64,000 nt of DNA. It comes from an uncultured Bacteroidota bacterium (GTDB taxonomy: Bacteria; Bacteroidota; Bacteroidia; Bacteroidales; GCA-2748055). The notes under the pieces are model-generated. The model ran no database searches. It had not been told where the DNA came from and saw only the letters and a list, made by a program, of their open reading frames with translations. The stretch spans positions 1 to 64,000 of the forward strand of contig CAKZNC010000102.1 of the NCBI GenBank assembly GCA_937129385.1. The letters run 5' to 3'. The position numbers and the translations under genes were made by a program. Below are positions 17,550-26,779 of this stretch, in pieces. Numbering within the stretch: the stretch's first letter is position 1; each line of letters begins with the position of its first letter.

Positions 17550-18950
17550 ATGGAACTACCATACGCAGAACCATATAAAATAAAAACAATCGAACACATC
17601 CATTCCAGCACGAGGAAACAACGGGTCGAATGGATCAAGCAGGCAAAATACAATCTATTCAACCTCTCAAGCGACCAGGTATTTATTGATCTTCTGACCG
17701 ATTCAGGGACCGGCTCCATGAGCCAGGAACAATGGTCGGCCATCATGAGCGGCGATGAATCCTATGCAGGTAGTCGCTCATTCCTTGAACTGAGAGATAC
17801 GATTCGGGAGCTGACCGGTTTTGAGTATGTATTGCCCACCCACCAAGGAAGAGCGGCAGAAAATGTACTTTTTTCCGCGATGATAAAAAAAGGAGACATC
17901 ATCCCCGGAAATGCGCATTTTGATACCACGAAGGGTCATATCGAATTCAGGGAGGCAAGGGCCTATGACTGCACGATCGATGAGGCTTCCAATACATCCG
18001 CGATCCATCCTTTCAAAGGGAACATCGATACCAGGAAGCTTGAAAATGCGATTTCCATCTATGGAAAGGAGCGCATACCGATGATCATTGTCACCATCAC
18101 CTGCAACTCCACAGGTGGGCAACCTGTGAGCATGAAAAATCTCGCAGAGGTGCGTTCATTTGCCGACAAATACGGAATACCGGTATTTTTTGATTCTGCC
18201 AGGTTCGCTGAAAATGCCTACTTCATTCAGAATAGAGAAGCGGGTTACCATGACTGGTCGATCCGTGAAATCACCAGGGAAATGTTCAAATTCGCTGATG
18301 GAATGACCATGAGCAGCAAGAAAGACGGGTTGGTGAATATCGGGGGATTTATCGCAATGAACAGCGAATCTCTTTACAGGGAAGCATCCCATTTCAATAT
18401 CATGTTCGAAGGATTCCTCTCTTATGGCGGAATGGCAGGCAGGGACATGGCAGCGCTGGCGGTGGGACTGAGAGAGGCTACAACCTTTGAATTCCTTGAC
18501 AGCAGGATCAGGCAGGTACACTACCTGGGAGAGAAACTGGCCGAATTGGAAATCCCTGTGCAGGAACCCTTCGGCGGACATGCCATTTTTGTAGATGCAA
18601 AGAAATTTCTTCCAGGTGTCGCACATGAAGAATATATTGGACAAACCCTTGCTATTGAATTGTACCTGGAAGCCGGGATCCGGGCCGTGGAAATTGGAAC
18701 ACTCCTGGCCGACCGGGATCCGGATACAAGGGAAAACCGATATCCCGAACTGGAACTCGTGAGACTCGCTATTCCACGCAGGGTATATTCCAGGAACCAT
18801 ATGGACTATATTGCAGTGGCACTGAAAAATATTTACGATCGCCGGAATGATATTAAAAAGGGCTACAGGATCATATCCGAGGCCCCGATCATGAGACATT
18901 TTACTGTTGAACTGGAACCAGCAGAAGATGGGCAAAAGGGTACCAGGTGA
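17550..18950 (+). CDS. tnaA: Tryptophanase
   Basis: A PLP enzyme that splits tryptophan into indole, pyruvate and ammonia. The whole length (466 residues) matches the tryptophanase/tyrosine phenol-lyase family: FIDLLTDSGTGSMS, GDESYAGSRSF, PTHQGRAAENV, the PLP lysine in MSSKKDGLVNIGGF (about Lys258), and a complete C terminus. Some blocks resemble tyrosine phenol-lyase, but the specificity position reads VEIG (Ile) where phenol-lyases have Arg (MERG), which supports tryptophanase. The track starts at ATG 17538. I prefer ATG 17550 because MELPYAE matches the start I remember for Bacteroides homologues. The product indole is also a signal molecule. Confidence 0.93.
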   Translation: MELPYAEPYKIKTIEHIHSSTRKQRVEWIKQAKYNLFNLSSDQVFIDLLTDSGTGSMSQEQWSAIMSGDESYAGSRSFLELRDTIRELTGFEYVLPTHQGRAAENVLFSAMIKKGDIIPGNAHFDTTKGHIEFREARAYDCTIDEASNTSAIHPFKGNIDTRKLENAISIYGKERIPMIIVTITCNSTGGQPVSMKNLAEVRSFADKYGIPVFFDSARFAENAYFIQNREAGYHDWSIREITREMFKFADGMTMSSKKDGLVNIGGFIAMNSESLYREASHFNIMFEGFLSYGGMAGRDMAALAVGLREATTFEFLDSRIRQVHYLGEKLAELEIPVQEPFGGHAIFVDAKKFLPGVAHEEYIGQTLAIELYLEAGIRAVEIGTLLADRDPDTRENRYPELELVRLAIPRRVYSRNHMDYIAVALKNIYDRRNDIKKGYRIISEAPIMRHFTVELEPAEDGQKGTR

Positions 18951-19034
18951 TCTTTTCGTAATTCCCCGTTTCAACTTAGAATAGAGAACTTTTGAAGCAC
19001 CCACTTTGTTCTGAACCTTGTGAATTAAAAATAA

Positions 19035-19054
19035 AAGCCGACATTTGTCGGCTT
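19035..19054 (+). promoter_or_regulatory. Perfect 20-bp palindrome at MATE gene start
   Basis: AAGCCGACA-TT-TGTCGGCTT is a perfect 9-bp inverted repeat ending 4 bp before the ATG of the MATE gene. On the plus-strand mRNA it would form a hairpin covering the ribosome entry region. On the minus strand it is followed by TTTTATTTTT, so it could end antisense transcription. It could equally be a repressor operator. Confidence 0.55.
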
Positions 19055-19058
19055 AAGA

Positions 19059-20399
19059 ATGAAAGATTTAACCGTAGGGAGAATAGGACTGTCGATATTC
19101 AAATTTGCTGTCCCGATGCTGATCGGCCAGATGTTTCAGCAGCTATATACATTTGTCGACCAGATCATCGTAGGAAATTACCTGGGTAAAGAGGCACTTG
19201 CTGCTGTCGGCGCATCATTCCCCATTATCTTTACACTTATTGCATTGGTCATCGGTGTTGCCAGCGGTGGCACAATCGTGATCTCACAATTTTTCGGGGC
19301 AAAGAATTTCCGGATGGTGAAACGCGCGATCGATACAGTGTTCATCATGCTCTTTATCGCTGCAATTTTGCTCACATCCCTGGGTTATCCTTTCATCGAA
19401 CAGATCTTCCGGCTGATGCAATTACCCGAGGAACTCATGGAGATGGGAGTTTCATACCTGTCTGTTTATATTGGCGGACTGATTCTTTTCTTCGGTTATA
19501 ACGGAGTCGCGGCAATCCTTAGAGGCCTGGGTGATTCCATCACACCGCTTTATTTCCTGATCCTTGCCACGGTATTGAACATTGGACTGGACCTGCTGTT
19601 TATCGTGGTCCTTGGATGGGGAGTTGCAGGAGCAGCATGGGCTACGCTGATCGCCCAGGGAACCGCCTTTATTACCGCAGCATTCTACCTCAACAAGCAC
19701 CATGAACTGATCAAATTCAATATCAGGCAATTTGCTTTCGACAAAAAGGTGTTCCGGGAAAGTCTTCGTATCGGTCTGCCCACGGGATTGCAGCACACCT
19801 TTGTAGCTCTCGGAATGATGGCCCTGATGGGAATCGTTAACACTTTTGGCACCAATGTCACTGCTGCATATACTGCTGCGGGAAGACTCGACAGCCTTGC
19901 CGTGATCCCAGCAATGGTATTTGCACAGGCGCTTGCGACCTATGTGGGACAAAATATGGGAGCCGGAAAGCTGGAACGTGTCAACAGGGGCCTCTGGACT
20001 ACTTTGCTGATGTCCTCTACAGTTTCTCTTGTGATGACCGCCGTTGTAATCATATTCAAATATCCCCTGATGGGATGGTTCACCGATGACCCGAATGTGA
20101 TCAGTATTGGAGGGGATTATCTTACCATTGTCACTTCATTCTACCTGGTATTTACCTCCATGTTTATATTTGGAAGTGTCATGCGTGGAGCGGGAGACAC
20201 TTTGATTCCAATGTTCATTACACTGTTCGCGCTGTGGTTTATTCGTATCCCGGCAGCTTTCATTCTTAGCCGGAAATTTGGAGAGACAGGGATCTGGTGG
20301 TCAATACCCACTGGATGGACCATGGGAATGGTCCTCACATTGATCTATTACAAGGTTGGCAGATGGAAATCCAAAGTGGTGGTTAAGCCGGCCGATTGA
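19059..20399 (+). CDS. MATE family efflux transporter
   Basis: A 446-residue membrane protein with about twelve hydrophobic segments in two homologous halves. The start MKDLTVGRIGLSIFKFAVPMLIGQMFQQLYTFVDQIIVGNYLGKEALAAVG is characteristic of the MATE (NorM/DinF-like) family. The second half repeats the pattern at RIGLPTGLQHTFVALGMM and NTFGTNVTAAYTAAGRLD. It exports cationic or amphipathic compounds by Na+ or H+ antiport. It lies 108 bp after tnaA and just behind a perfect palindrome, so it may respond to its own substrate. Indole-linked efflux is conceivable but not shown by sequence. Confidence 0.92.
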   Translation: MKDLTVGRIGLSIFKFAVPMLIGQMFQQLYTFVDQIIVGNYLGKEALAAVGASFPIIFTLIALVIGVASGGTIVISQFFGAKNFRMVKRAIDTVFIMLFIAAILLTSLGYPFIEQIFRLMQLPEELMEMGVSYLSVYIGGLILFFGYNGVAAILRGLGDSITPLYFLILATVLNIGLDLLFIVVLGWGVAGAAWATLIAQGTAFITAAFYLNKHHELIKFNIRQFAFDKKVFRESLRIGLPTGLQHTFVALGMMALMGIVNTFGTNVTAAYTAAGRLDSLAVIPAMVFAQALATYVGQNMGAGKLERVNRGLWTTLLMSSTVSLVMTAVVIIFKYPLMGWFTDDPNVISIGGDYLTIVTSFYLVFTSMFIFGSVMRGAGDTLIPMFITLFALWFIRIPAAFILSRKFGETGIWWSIPTGWTMGMVLTLIYYKVGRWKSKVVVKPAD

Positions 20400-20449
20400 A
20401 CAAACACTCGGCCCCTGCGTATTTAATAGTGTCACCCATTCCATAATCG

Positions 20450-21421
20450 ATGCAAACTACCACAGCAATAACTGAAATGGCGCAGGATATTATTTCCGGA
20501 TTAACTGATGTGCCAAAATCTATTCCTTCCAAGTATTTTTACGATGCAAGGGGAAGTGAGATCTTCCGCAAGATCATGCGAATGCCTGAATACTATCTTA
20601 CCAATGCCGAAGCTGAAATATTCGAGGTACAGGGAAATGCAATCCTCGATCATTTCAGTCAGCATAGTGACCGTGTCGATCTTGTAGAACTCGGCGCCGG
20701 TGACGGATCCAAGACCAGTATCCTGGTCAGAATGATGATCAACAGGTCAATCCCTTTCAGATACATCCCCGTTGATATCTCCGAAAAGGCAAACCGCACA
20801 CTCATGAAAAAAATGACTGAGCAGTTCAGCAATATTGAGATTGAGACAAAAACAGGTGATTATTTCGACATGATCAATGAACTCGGTCAAGAATACAGGG
20901 ATGGTAAGATCATTATGTTCCTCGGCTCAAACCTGGGCAACTATTCACACAGACAAAGCGTGGAATTCCTTGAAAAGCTTGCATCAGCAATGAAAAGCCA
21001 GGACAGACTATTCCTCGGCCTGGACCTGAAAAAGGATCCTGCCGTGATCAGAAGCGCATATGACGACCCCCATGGATTTACGGAGGCTTTCAATATGAAT
21101 CTTCTTGAAAGGTTGAACAGGGAACTGGAGGCCAGTTTTATCCCCGATAATTTTATCCACGCGCCCACTTACGACCCGCATTCAGGCATTGCAAAAAGCT
21201 ATCTCGTAAGCAGAAAGAATCACCAGGTTTCACTGGGACAAACAGGCACTGTGATCACATTTGATAAATGGGAAACAATATGTACCGAAATGTCACAGAA
21301 ATATGACCAGGACCATATATCTGAAATCGCTGAAGCAGCGGGATTTGAAATCGAGAATAATTTCTTCGACAGCAGGTCCTGGTTTGTAAACTCTCTATGG
21401 AGATTAAAGGACAGGGAATGA
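20450..21421 (+). CDS. egtD: L-histidine N-alpha-methyltransferase
   Basis: A 323-residue SAM enzyme of the EgtD family, which trimethylates histidine to hercynine, the first step toward ergothioneine. Family marks are PKSIPSKYFYDARGSEIFRKIMRMPEYYLTNAE near the N terminus, the SAM loop VELGAGDGSKT, IPVDIS, and FLGSNLGNY. The length is standard. No egtB sulfoxide synthase or other ergothioneine gene is nearby. The stop overlaps the start of the DUF427 gene (ATGA), so the two should be translated together. Confidence 0.93.
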   Translation: MQTTTAITEMAQDIISGLTDVPKSIPSKYFYDARGSEIFRKIMRMPEYYLTNAEAEIFEVQGNAILDHFSQHSDRVDLVELGAGDGSKTSILVRMMINRSIPFRYIPVDISEKANRTLMKKMTEQFSNIEIETKTGDYFDMINELGQEYRDGKIIMFLGSNLGNYSHRQSVEFLEKLASAMKSQDRLFLGLDLKKDPAVIRSAYDDPHGFTEAFNMNLLERLNRELEASFIPDNFIHAPTYDPHSGIAKSYLVSRKNHQVSLGQTGTVITFDKWETICTEMSQKYDQDHISEIAEAAGFEIENNFFDSRSWFVNSLWRLKDRE

Positions 21422-21702
21422 TGAAAGCCAAATGGAACAATGAAATTATTGCTGAAAGTGACAACACTGTCATTGTGGAGGGAAATCACTATTTTCCTGA
21501 GAATACCATCATTAAAGAATACTTCAGGAACAGTGATCATCACACTTACTGCAGCTGGAAAGGCAATGCATCCTATTACCACCTTGAAGTAAATGGAAAG
21601 ACCAATGAAAATGCCGCCTGGTATTACCCCGATGCAAAAAAAGCTGCAAAAAACATTGAGGGCAGGATCGCATTCTGGAAAGGTGTCGAGGTAATTGATT
21701 AG
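21418..21702 (+). CDS. DUF427 domain protein
   Basis: A 94-residue protein, essentially one DUF427 domain: MMKAKWNNEIIAESDNTVIVEGNHYFP, then CSWKGNASYYHLEVNGK, AAWYYPDAKKAAKNIEGRIAFW and a final VEV. The track start at 21397 lies inside egtD. The ATG at 21418 overlaps the egtD stop as ATGA, and ATG 21421 is also possible. The CxWKGxAxYY and AWYYPxP-type motifs are the family hallmark. No biochemical function is established that I know of. The coupling to egtD suggests a shared pathway. Confidence 0.85.
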   Translation: MMKAKWNNEIIAESDNTVIVEGNHYFPENTIIKEYFRNSDHHTYCSWKGNASYYHLEVNGKTNENAAWYYPDAKKAAKNIEGRIAFWKGVEVID

Positions 21703-21815
21703 GCCAGGGGGGTCACCTGTTAAAAAAGCATAATTCACATCCTGAGCCATCAGAATAGTTGAAGAATGGTGAAGGATTACGTAATTTACAACCTGTTTTT
21801 ACGTTTAATGCGATA

Positions 21816-24800
21816 ATGACCACCCTGAACTACAATATCAGATCCTTCCTGGTAGGCATCATGCTGCTTGCATCTACAGTACTTTTTGCCCAGCACGAAA
21901 TCAGTTTCCGCCGGATAACAATCAATGACGGACTTTCCCTCAGTTCGGTTTACTACATTTTCCAGGATAGCAAAGGTTTTATGTGGTTTGCCACGGAAGA
22001 TGGACTGAACAAATATGACGGGACCGGTTTTACTGTTTATAATCATACGCCTGGTAATCCGAACAGCCTGTCCTACAAATGGATAGAAAAGATCGTTGAA
22101 GACAGACAGGGCAACCTCTGGCTTTCAACACGACAGGGTCTGAGTTATCTGAATCCGTCAAATGACAAAGTACTGCGTTTCTTCAATTCCGGTCCGGGAG
22201 AACACCATGTTTCCAATGATACCATATTAAATTTGCACCGGGAAGGTGATTTCATCTGGGTAGGCACAATGAATGGCCTTGACCGGTTTCACACTGGTAA
22301 CCTGAATAGAACAACCATTGATCTGGATTGCGATCCCCGGCATCAGCAGGTTCTCTCGATCAATACAGACCATTCCGGCAGGACATGGGTTGGAACAAAC
22401 GGCGGCTTGCACGTGGTTGAGAAGGGAAGTGACCAGGCGCAATGTATTACCTCTGGCGAAAGTGAGGTAGACCCGTTGGAAGTGAGAGCATTATTTCTTG
22501 AAAATGATACGGTATGGGTCGGCTCGAAACAAAGCCTGATGAAATTTACGCTAGAAGGGACCGGGCAGGTAAAGATAAAGTATCCTGTGGTTCGGGTTGA
22601 ATCTGATTCACCTGTCGAAAATATCTACCGGGATTCAGATCAACATCTGTGGGTTACAACATCAAACGGTTTGTATAGCTATGGGGCACGAATACTGAAA
22701 AAGATGATCCCGACCACGGGAAATGCCCCCAGCCTCGCAATGTTGCCTAAGAAACCCCTGCTGGAAGACTCGAAAGGAGCCATTTGGATGGGCACTTTCA
22801 GTCAGGGTGTCTACAGAATAACTCCCGGATCAGATGTCTATCATTACGCCTTTGATCCGACCAACCCCACCAGTCTGTCCGATAATACAGTGAACTGTAT
22901 ATATGAAGACCGGGCAGGAGGAATATGGATTGGTACTTTCGGCTCCGGAATCAGTGTTTATGATCCGCATTCCAACATTATCAAAACCTTGAAGAATGAT
23001 CCGTTTGATCCCAATAGTCTGACAAGTAGCTTTATTTGGTCTATACTTGAATCGAACGATCAGAAAGTATGGATCGGAACCAACAACGCAGGGATAAACA
23101 TCTACGATCCGGCAACCAAAAATGTCGAGGTCTTGAAACATGACCCGGATGACCCCTCTTCTCTTCCGGAAGGATCGGTAAGGGAAATCTTCCAGGACCG
23201 GGGTGGTACGATATGGGTGGGGACCGATGGTGGCGGACTCAGCAAATACAACCGGAAAACAGGATCATTCAGCCACTTCAGGAATGATCCGGGTCGGCTT
23301 ACATCCATATCCTCAAATTCGGTACGTACAATCTACCAAGATTCCACCGGAATTTTATGGATCGGTACCAGGAATGGCCTCAACAGCTTCGACCCCCGAT
23401 CCGAAAAGTTCAGGCAATATTTACATAATTCGGACGTGGAAGGTAGTCTCAGCAACAATTTTGTCTATTCAGCGATCTATATGGACAAAAGAGGATACCT
23501 GTGGGTGGGAACATATGGGGGTGGCCTTAACAGGCTAAATACCAAAACGGGTCAGTTCACAAGTTACCAGTTTGAACTGGGCAATCCATCCAGTATTTCA
23601 GACGATATTGTTTTTGCCATCTATGAGGATGAAAAAGGCTATTTCTGGATCGGAACGAACAGCGGTTTGAACCTGTTCAATCCCTCCACCGGGAAATTCA
23701 AAAGATATGGTACAGAGGCCGGTCTTCCCAATGATGTGATCTACGGAATCATGCCTGACCATGAAAACCGGCTCTGGATTACCACGAATAAAGGGATATC
23801 CAGACTTGATCTTACCGAATTCCGATTCAAGAACTTTGATGTGAACGATGGTCTGCAAAGTAACGAATTCAATGGGGGTGCATCTCATCGTGGTAAAAGT
23901 GGCAGGCTTTATGCCGGGGGTGTATACGGACTCAATATCATCGAACCGGAAAAGATCAAGCCTGTTGACAACCATGCCGAGCTGACCATAAACAGGTTGG
24001 AAATCCTGGGCAAAGAGGTTCAGGTGCTCAGGGAGGGAATGATCGCCGATAGTTCTGATCACAAATCCGGACTGATCGAGTCAGTGGAGAATTATTACCT
24101 GCCCAGGCATGTTGCATACCTTGATGAAATAAGGCTGAACTACAGGCAGCGTTTTTTCTCCATCGAATTCGCAGCTTTGAATCACCATCTTCCTGAGAAA
24201 CTGAATTACAGGTACAGGATGAGAGAACTCGAAGATCACTGGAACCTTGCCGGCAACAGGAATTATGTTACCTATGCAAACATGAAGCCCGGAACATATA
24301 TCTTTGAGGCTGATGCAAGCAATTCCGATGGATTCCTGGCCAGTAAACCGGCACAGCTTAAGATCATTATCACACCTCCCTTCTGGCGGTCTTACTGGTT
24401 CATGCTCATGATGGCAATGATCGTGCTCGCATTCATCGTTTTCATATACCGTTTCTTACTTAATCAGCGTATGAACAATCTGCTCAAATCTCAATATGAG
24501 CAGATCAAGGTAGCAAATGAAAAATTGCAGCAATCGGAAAACGATCTAAAAGATCTCAATGCAACAAAGGACAAATTCTTTTCCATAATATCGCATGACC
24601 TTAAAAATCCTTTTTCAAGTGTACTTTCCATCAGCGAACTGATGTCAAAAGAATTCGAATCAACGGAGACCAGCGAATTGAAGTATGGGATTTCCAAGAT
24701 TCATGATACAAACAGGCATATCTATGAACTCCTTGAAAACCTGTTGACCTGGTCCAAAACCCAGAGAGACAATCTGACCATGGAAAAGGTCAATTTCAAC

Positions 24801-25244
24801 CTTTCCCGGATCATTGAAACCAACCTGAATGTCCTGCGTTTGTCTGCAGAAAAAAAGGAAATAAAAATTGAAACGAACGTTCCGGACGAGATCTGTGCAT
24901 ATGCCGACAGGGAGATGATCAGTACCGTCTTCAGGAACCTTGCCAACAATTCGATCAAATTTACTCCGGTTGGCAAATCAATTCGTATCTCGGCTGAAGC
25001 ACGAGACAAACAGATTATTGTAAAAGTTGAAGATCAAGGTGTTGGAATTCCGCCCGATGATCTGAGGCGGCTATTCAGAATTGAAGAGAAATTTAAAAGG
25101 GAAGGGACAGCAGGAGAGAAAGGAACCGGCCTAGGACTGATCATTTGCCACGAATTTATCGGACGAAATGGCGGTGAGATCTCCGTGGAAAGCACCCTTG
25201 GTCAAGGCAGTATATTTACATTTACAGTACCTGAAGGTAACTGA
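21816..25244 (+). CDS. Two-component-type histidine kinase with periplasmic propeller sensor
   Basis: The ATG at 21816 gives a signal peptide (ending STVLFAQH). The track start at 21759 adds unrelated residues. Of 1142 residues, about 30-700 form a two-bladed propeller array (repeated WIGT-x-x-x-G-L units), then a Y_Y_Y domain (about 755-845), one membrane helix (about 860-885), a coiled coil, a HisKA domain with SHDLKNP (His near 927) and an ATPase domain with NNSIKFTP, DQGVGIP and GTGLGL. It resembles hybrid sensor kinases for glycans but ends after the ATPase, with no receiver or AraC domain. No response regulator is adjacent. The nearest is the LytTR regulator at 49.2 kb. Confidence 0.9.
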   Translation: MTTLNYNIRSFLVGIMLLASTVLFAQHEISFRRITINDGLSLSSVYYIFQDSKGFMWFATEDGLNKYDGTGFTVYNHTPGNPNSLSYKWIEKIVEDRQGNLWLSTRQGLSYLNPSNDKVLRFFNSGPGEHHVSNDTILNLHREGDFIWVGTMNGLDRFHTGNLNRTTIDLDCDPRHQQVLSINTDHSGRTWVGTNGGLHVVEKGSDQAQCITSGESEVDPLEVRALFLENDTVWVGSKQSLMKFTLEGTGQVKIKYPVVRVESDSPVENIYRDSDQHLWVTTSNGLYSYGARILKKMIPTTGNAPSLAMLPKKPLLEDSKGAIWMGTFSQGVYRITPGSDVYHYAFDPTNPTSLSDNTVNCIYEDRAGGIWIGTFGSGISVYDPHSNIIKTLKNDPFDPNSLTSSFIWSILESNDQKVWIGTNNAGINIYDPATKNVEVLKHDPDDPSSLPEGSVREIFQDRGGTIWVGTDGGGLSKYNRKTGSFSHFRNDPGRLTSISSNSVRTIYQDSTGILWIGTRNGLNSFDPRSEKFRQYLHNSDVEGSLSNNFVYSAIYMDKRGYLWVGTYGGGLNRLNTKTGQFTSYQFELGNPSSISDDIVFAIYEDEKGYFWIGTNSGLNLFNPSTGKFKRYGTEAGLPNDVIYGIMPDHENRLWITTNKGISRLDLTEFRFKNFDVNDGLQSNEFNGGASHRGKSGRLYAGGVYGLNIIEPEKIKPVDNHAELTINRLEILGKEVQVLREGMIADSSDHKSGLIESVENYYLPRHVAYLDEIRLNYRQRFFSIEFAALNHHLPEKLNYRYRMRELEDHWNLAGNRNYVTYANMKPGTYIFEADASNSDGFLASKPAQLKIIITPPFWRSYWFMLMMAMIVLAFIVFIYRFLLNQRMNNLLKSQYEQIKVANEKLQQSENDLKDLNATKDKFFSIISHDLKNPFSSVLSISELMSKEFESTETSELKYGISKIHDTNRHIYELLENLLTWSKTQRDNLTMEKVNFNLSRIIETNLNVLRLSAEKKEIKIETNVPDEICAYADREMISTVFRNLANNSIKFTPVGKSIRISAEARDKQIIVKVEDQGVGIPPDDLRRLFRIEEKFKREGTAGEKGTGLGLIICHEFIGRNGGEISVESTLGQGSIFTFTVPEGN

Positions 25245-25261
25245 GTCTTGGGCTATTTTAC

Positions 25262-25269
25262 TAACTTTG
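25262..25269 (+). promoter_or_regulatory. -7 box TAACTTTG upstream of yicC
   Basis: A perfect TAnnTTTG match 23 bp upstream of the preferred ATG at 25293. This supports starting the gene there and not at the TTG used by the ORF track. No -33 TTTG at normal spacing was found. Confidence 0.4.
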
Positions 25270-25292
25270 CAGAAATCATTCATCCATTTTTG

Positions 25293-26162
25293 ATGCTGAA
25301 ATCAATGACAGGTTTTGGGAAAGCAGAATGCCTGCTTCCCACCATGAAACTGACGATCGAGATCAAATCCCTCAACAGTAAGCAGATCGATACAAGTACA
25401 AGACTTCCTGCCATATACAAGGTAAAGGAGCTTGAAATCAGGCAGTTGCTATCAAAAGAACTTGAGCGGGGAAAAATAGACTGCAGCTTCCACTATGAAG
25501 TGATCGAAGGAGCAAGTGCAAAGATCAATTCGAGTGTGATCAGGGATTATATAAAGCAGCTCGGAGAAATAACAAATGAGCTTGGTATTCAACCAGGCGA
25601 ACTGATCTCAACGATTTTGAGATTACCCGATACTGTTTCCTCCGAGAAAGATGACCTTGCGGAAGAAGAATGGGGGCTGGTACGAAAATCACTGGAAAGT
25701 GCCGTTGCGGAATTAAATGAGTTCAGGATTCAGGAAGGTGCTGCTCTCGAAAAAGACCTCAGGGATTGTGTCGCTGCAATCCAATCCAGGCAGGAAAAGA
25801 TAAAGCCATTTGAAAAAGAGCGCATAGAACGATTACGTGAAAGATTTCGGACAAACCTGGAAGAATTGAACATGGGAGAAGACATTGACCAAAATCGTTT
25901 TGAACAGGAATTGCTCTACTACCTCGAGAAACTTGATATCAATGAAGAAAAGGTGAGGCTTTCAAATCACCTATCTTACTTTATTGAAATACTGGATGAG
26001 GGTAGTCCCAATGGTAAAAAACTTGGATTTATCAGCCAGGAGATCGGTCGGGAGATCAACACCCTCGGATCCAAAGCAAATCACAGCGAAATTCAACGCC
26101 TTGTCGTGGAAATGAAAGATGAACTGGAGAGGATTAAAGAGCAAATTCTGAATGTCCTTTGA
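25293..26162 (+). CDS. yicC: YicC family endoribonuclease-like protein
   Basis: The ATG at 25293 gives MLKSMTGFGKAE, the near-invariant YicC start; the track begins 45 bp earlier at a TTG. It has 289 residues, the normal length. The N-terminal YicC domain (VEIKSLNSKQID-type stretch read here as IEIKSLNSKQIDTSTRLP) and the C-terminal DUF1732 domain (GKKLGFISQEIGREINTLGSKANHSEIQRLVVEMKDELERIKEQ) are both present. E. coli YicC has been linked to RNA decay. It sits directly upstream of gmk, the usual partner across bacteria, with an 11-bp gap. Confidence 0.93.
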   Translation: MLKSMTGFGKAECLLPTMKLTIEIKSLNSKQIDTSTRLPAIYKVKELEIRQLLSKELERGKIDCSFHYEVIEGASAKINSSVIRDYIKQLGEITNELGIQPGELISTILRLPDTVSSEKDDLAEEEWGLVRKSLESAVAELNEFRIQEGAALEKDLRDCVAAIQSRQEKIKPFEKERIERLRERFRTNLEELNMGEDIDQNRFEQELLYYLEKLDINEEKVRLSNHLSYFIEILDEGSPNGKKLGFISQEIGREINTLGSKANHSEIQRLVVEMKDELERIKEQILNVL

Positions 26163-26173
26163 AACAATGAGCG

Positions 26174-26740
26174 ATGAAAGGAAAACTGGTGATCTTCTCA
26201 GCCCCTTCGGGATCAGGTAAAACAACAGTTGTAAAGCACCTCTTGAAACAGGTTGACGGACTTGAATTCAGCATTTCAGCCACTTCCAGGGAGCCCAGGG
26301 GGAATGAACAGCACGGCCGGGAGTATTACTTCATGAGCCCTGTAGAATTCAGGAAGAAAATCGAGAGCAATGAATTCCTTGAATGGGAAGAGGTATACAA
26401 CCATCAGTTTTATGGTACACTCAAATCGGAAGTTGAAAGACTGAGAAAAGATGGTAAACACGTAATCTTCGATATAGATGTTGAAGGCGGACTGAACTTA
26501 AAAAAGACTTTTGGAAAGCAGGCACTGGCAGTATTTGTCAAACCACCGTCCATGGAGGTAATGGAACAAAGACTTCGAAACCGGGGCACTGATTCAGAGA
26601 AACAGATATCAAAACGAATAGCAAAAGCAGAGAAGGAAATGGCCTATGCAAATGCTTTTGATCTGATCCTGGTGAATGAAACACTGGAAAAGACACTTTC
26701 GGATGCGGAGATGATAGTTGAGAAATTCATCGGTTCATAG
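26174..26740 (+). CDS. gmk: Guanylate kinase
   Basis: A 188-residue P-loop kinase that phosphorylates GMP to GDP. Walker A is SAPSGSGKTTV at about 9-18. The GMP-binding region reads SATSREPRGNEQHGREYYFM and EEVYNHQFYGT, and a VIFDIDVEGG strand follows. The length is typical for bacterial enzymes. It follows yicC by 11 bp and precedes nadD by 39 bp, so yicC-gmk-nadD is probably one operon. Cytoplasmic. Confidence 0.97.
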   Translation: MKGKLVIFSAPSGSGKTTVVKHLLKQVDGLEFSISATSREPRGNEQHGREYYFMSPVEFRKKIESNEFLEWEEVYNHQFYGTLKSEVERLRKDGKHVIFDIDVEGGLNLKKTFGKQALAVFVKPPSMEVMEQRLRNRGTDSEKQISKRIAKAEKEMAYANAFDLILVNETLEKTLSDAEMIVEKFIGS

Positions 26741-26779
26741 TTGCATTGTCAGTAACACGGGTTTTATTACTTTTAGAAC

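Noticed and set aside
17538-18950. Tyrosine phenol-lyase as an alternative to tryptophanase
   Set aside because: Some blocks look phenol-lyase-like, but the specificity position is Ile (VEIG), not Arg, and the whole protein resembles Bacteroides tryptophanase.
18156-19004. 282-residue minus-strand ORF
   Set aside because: Antisense to tnaA; Phe/His-rich product with no recognisable features.
23598-24062. 154-residue minus-strand ORF inside the histidine kinase
   Set aside because: Antisense shadow frame of the repetitive propeller region.
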